From the NCBI GenBank assembly GCA_030655095.1, contig JAURWF010000006.1:1-5629 (forward strand): a stretch of DNA of 5,629 bases, given 5' to 3'. This document shows positions 5,251 through 5,629 of the stretch, in pieces. The notes below the pieces were generated by a model that saw only the letters and a list, made by a program, of their open reading frames with translations, was not told the origin of the DNA and did not search any database. The DNA comes from a bacterium. Its GTDB lineage: Bacteria; Patescibacteriota; Patescibacteriia; Patescibacteriales; GWC2-42-12. Positions within the stretch are counted from its first letter, which is position 1. Each line of letters starts with the position of its first letter. Made by a program: the position numbers and the translations under genes.

Positions 5251-5385
5251 ATGAAGAAAGTAGCGTTTAAAATTATCGTTCTCTTGATAAAAGTATTCTT
5301 TAAAGAAGAATACTTTCTAAAGGAGGTGAAAAAAGAGAGAGTAGAGCAGTTGAGTTTGAAGGTCTCACTAAGACATCGAGACTAG
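5251..5385 (+). CDS. Small ORF, 44 residues, cationic and partly hydrophobic; unknown function
   Basis: ATG at 5251 to TAG at 5383-5385 encodes 44 residues in the gap between atpA and atpG. I do not recognise the family. The N-terminal part (residues 4-17, VAFKIIVLLIKVFF) is hydrophobic with Lys at 7 and 14. The rest is charged (KEEYFLKEVKKERVE) and ends in VSLRHRD. By count there are 12 Lys/Arg against 6 Glu/Asp, so it is basic and could form an amphipathic or membrane-associated helix. The main support for translation is the AGGAGG 5 nt upstream, the best initiation signal in the window. Caution: the coding sequence contains an 11-bp inverted repeat and an anti-SD complement, so the stretch may instead be a structured regulatory RNA or a leader peptide. 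It is too short for codon statistics to settle the point. Confidence 0.5.
   Translation: MKKVAFKIIVLLIKVFFKEEYFLKEVKKERVEQLSLKVSLRHRD
5290..5316 (+). repeat. 11-bp perfect hairpin inside the small ORF
   Basis: AAAGTATTCTT (5290-5300) pairs exactly with AAGAATACTTT (5306-5316) around TAAAG. The 3' arm ends two bases before a strong anti-SD complement at 5319. Folding or unfolding could therefore control ribosome access there. Confidence 0.7.
5319..5329 (+). promoter_or_regulatory. Near-perfect anti-SD complement without a properly placed start codon
   Basis: AAAGGAGGTGA contains AAGGAGGTGA, which fully complements the conserved 3' end of bacterial 16S rRNA. No ATG follows at a useful distance. 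The first in-frame alternative start is TTG at 5350, 20 nt downstream and in frame with the small ORF. It could be an orphan ribosome-binding site, a pausing site within the small ORF, or the remains of a lost gene start. Confidence 0.55.
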
Positions 5386-5398
5386 GGTTAATTAATGT

Positions 5399-5422
5399 GG
5401 GGTGAGAAACAAAAATCACCCC
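5399..5422 (+). repeat. GGGGTGA/TCACCCC hairpin downstream of the small ORF
   Basis: A 7-bp GC-rich stem (5399-5405 with 5416-5422) encloses a 10-nt A-rich loop, 13 nt after the stop of the small ORF and 34 nt before atpG. The following bases, TACTTTCT, are only moderately T-rich. It may be a weak terminator, a processing signal or part of a larger structured RNA. Complete termination is unlikely because atpG and the later subunits need read-through. Confidence 0.55.
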
Positions 5423-5456
5423 TACTTTCTAAATTGATAATTTGTAATTGATTTAT

Positions 5457-5629
5457 ATGGCATCAGCACGGGATATAAAAAGTAGAATAAAATCAATTAG
5501 TAATACTAAGAAAATTACTAAAGCTATGAAAATGGTTGCTGCGTCAAAAATGCGTAAGGCAGTTGAGGCTGTGCTTAAAACCAGAACTTATGCTAATTTA
5601 AGTTGGCAGACTGTTTTAAATTTATCTAA
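5457..5629 (+). CDS. atpG: F0F1 ATP synthase subunit gamma, N-terminal part (partial)
   Basis: Gamma is the central rotor shaft that couples c-ring rotation to the catalytic sites. Only the first 57 codons are present, and the frame is open to the right edge. The N-terminus is unmistakable: RDIKSRIKSISNTKKITKAM at residues 5-24, followed by KMVAASKMRKA at 25-35. This forms the N-terminal coiled-coil helix that inserts into the alpha/beta hexamer. The ATG at 5457 gives MASARDIKSRI, a normal start for the family. No Shine-Dalgarno sequence is visible in the AT-rich leader (TTTGTAATTGATTTAT). The 243-nt distance from atpA is large for this operon. Subunits beta and epsilon presumably follow outside the window. 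Confidence 0.95.
   Translation, partial: MASARDIKSRIKSISNTKKITKAMKMVAASKMRKAVEAVLKTRTYANLSWQTVLNLS

Noticed and set aside
5350..5385. Separate ORF from TTG 5350 using the anti-SD complement at 5319
   Set aside because: The spacing is 20 nt, too long for a normal SD. It is only the last 11 codons of the small ORF frame.
5399..5430. Full rho-independent terminator before atpG
   Set aside because: The stem is good, but the following TACTTTCT is a poor U-tract, and a strong terminator here would cut off the gamma, beta and epsilon genes.
316..5629. Alternative genetic code (TGA as Gly or Trp)
   Set aside because: All ATP synthase genes and dinD are full length with no in-frame TGA and normal Gly and Trp codons, so the standard code suffices.

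Overview
The window is AT-rich and tightly packed. It carries most of an F-type ATP synthase operon in the classical order: an AtpI/AtpZ-like gene, atpB (a), atpE (c), atpF (b), atpH (delta), atpA (alpha) and the 5' end of atpG (gamma). atpD and atpC presumably follow beyond the right edge. Low GC, a shortened delta subunit, and an upstream protein ending in thrombospondin-type-3 (TSP3) calcium-binding repeats suggest a Patescibacteria/CPR-type bacterium. This is inference from gene style; no taxonomic marker is present. All genes read through in the standard code with no in-frame TGA, and the stops are TAA or TAG, which argues against the TGA-recoded CPR lineages.

Layout: 1-178 is the 3' end of a TSP3-repeat protein. 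179-315 holds a nested palindrome, a good intrinsic terminator and a probable promoter very close to the first ATP synthase gene. 316-2375 holds atpI/Z, atpB, atpE and atpF, separated by spacers of 54, 105 and 83 nt made largely of 8-9 nt tandem repeats and their inverted copies. 2419-3240 is a complete dinD (DNA-damage-inducible protein D) lying between atpF and atpH, with base composition that looks richer in GC than its neighbours. 3260-5213 is atpH and atpA. 5214-5456 is an unusually long gap containing a small ORF (44 codons) with a textbook Shine-Dalgarno sequence, an 11-bp hairpin, a second near-perfect anti-SD complement and a third hairpin. 5457 to the end is atpG, cut by the window.

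The atp products form the F0 sector (a, b, c; the first gene is probably an assembly or accessory factor) and the F1 sector with its stalk (delta, alpha, gamma) of a proton- or sodium-coupled ATP synthase. The c subunit lacks the Gln of the sodium site, so proton coupling is more likely. Neither dinD nor the small ORF belongs to the complex. Both look like insertions into a conserved operon and, with the spacer repeats, are the most unusual parts of the window. None of the eight larger genes whose start lies in the window has a recognisable Shine-Dalgarno sequence, whereas the small ORF has a very strong one.
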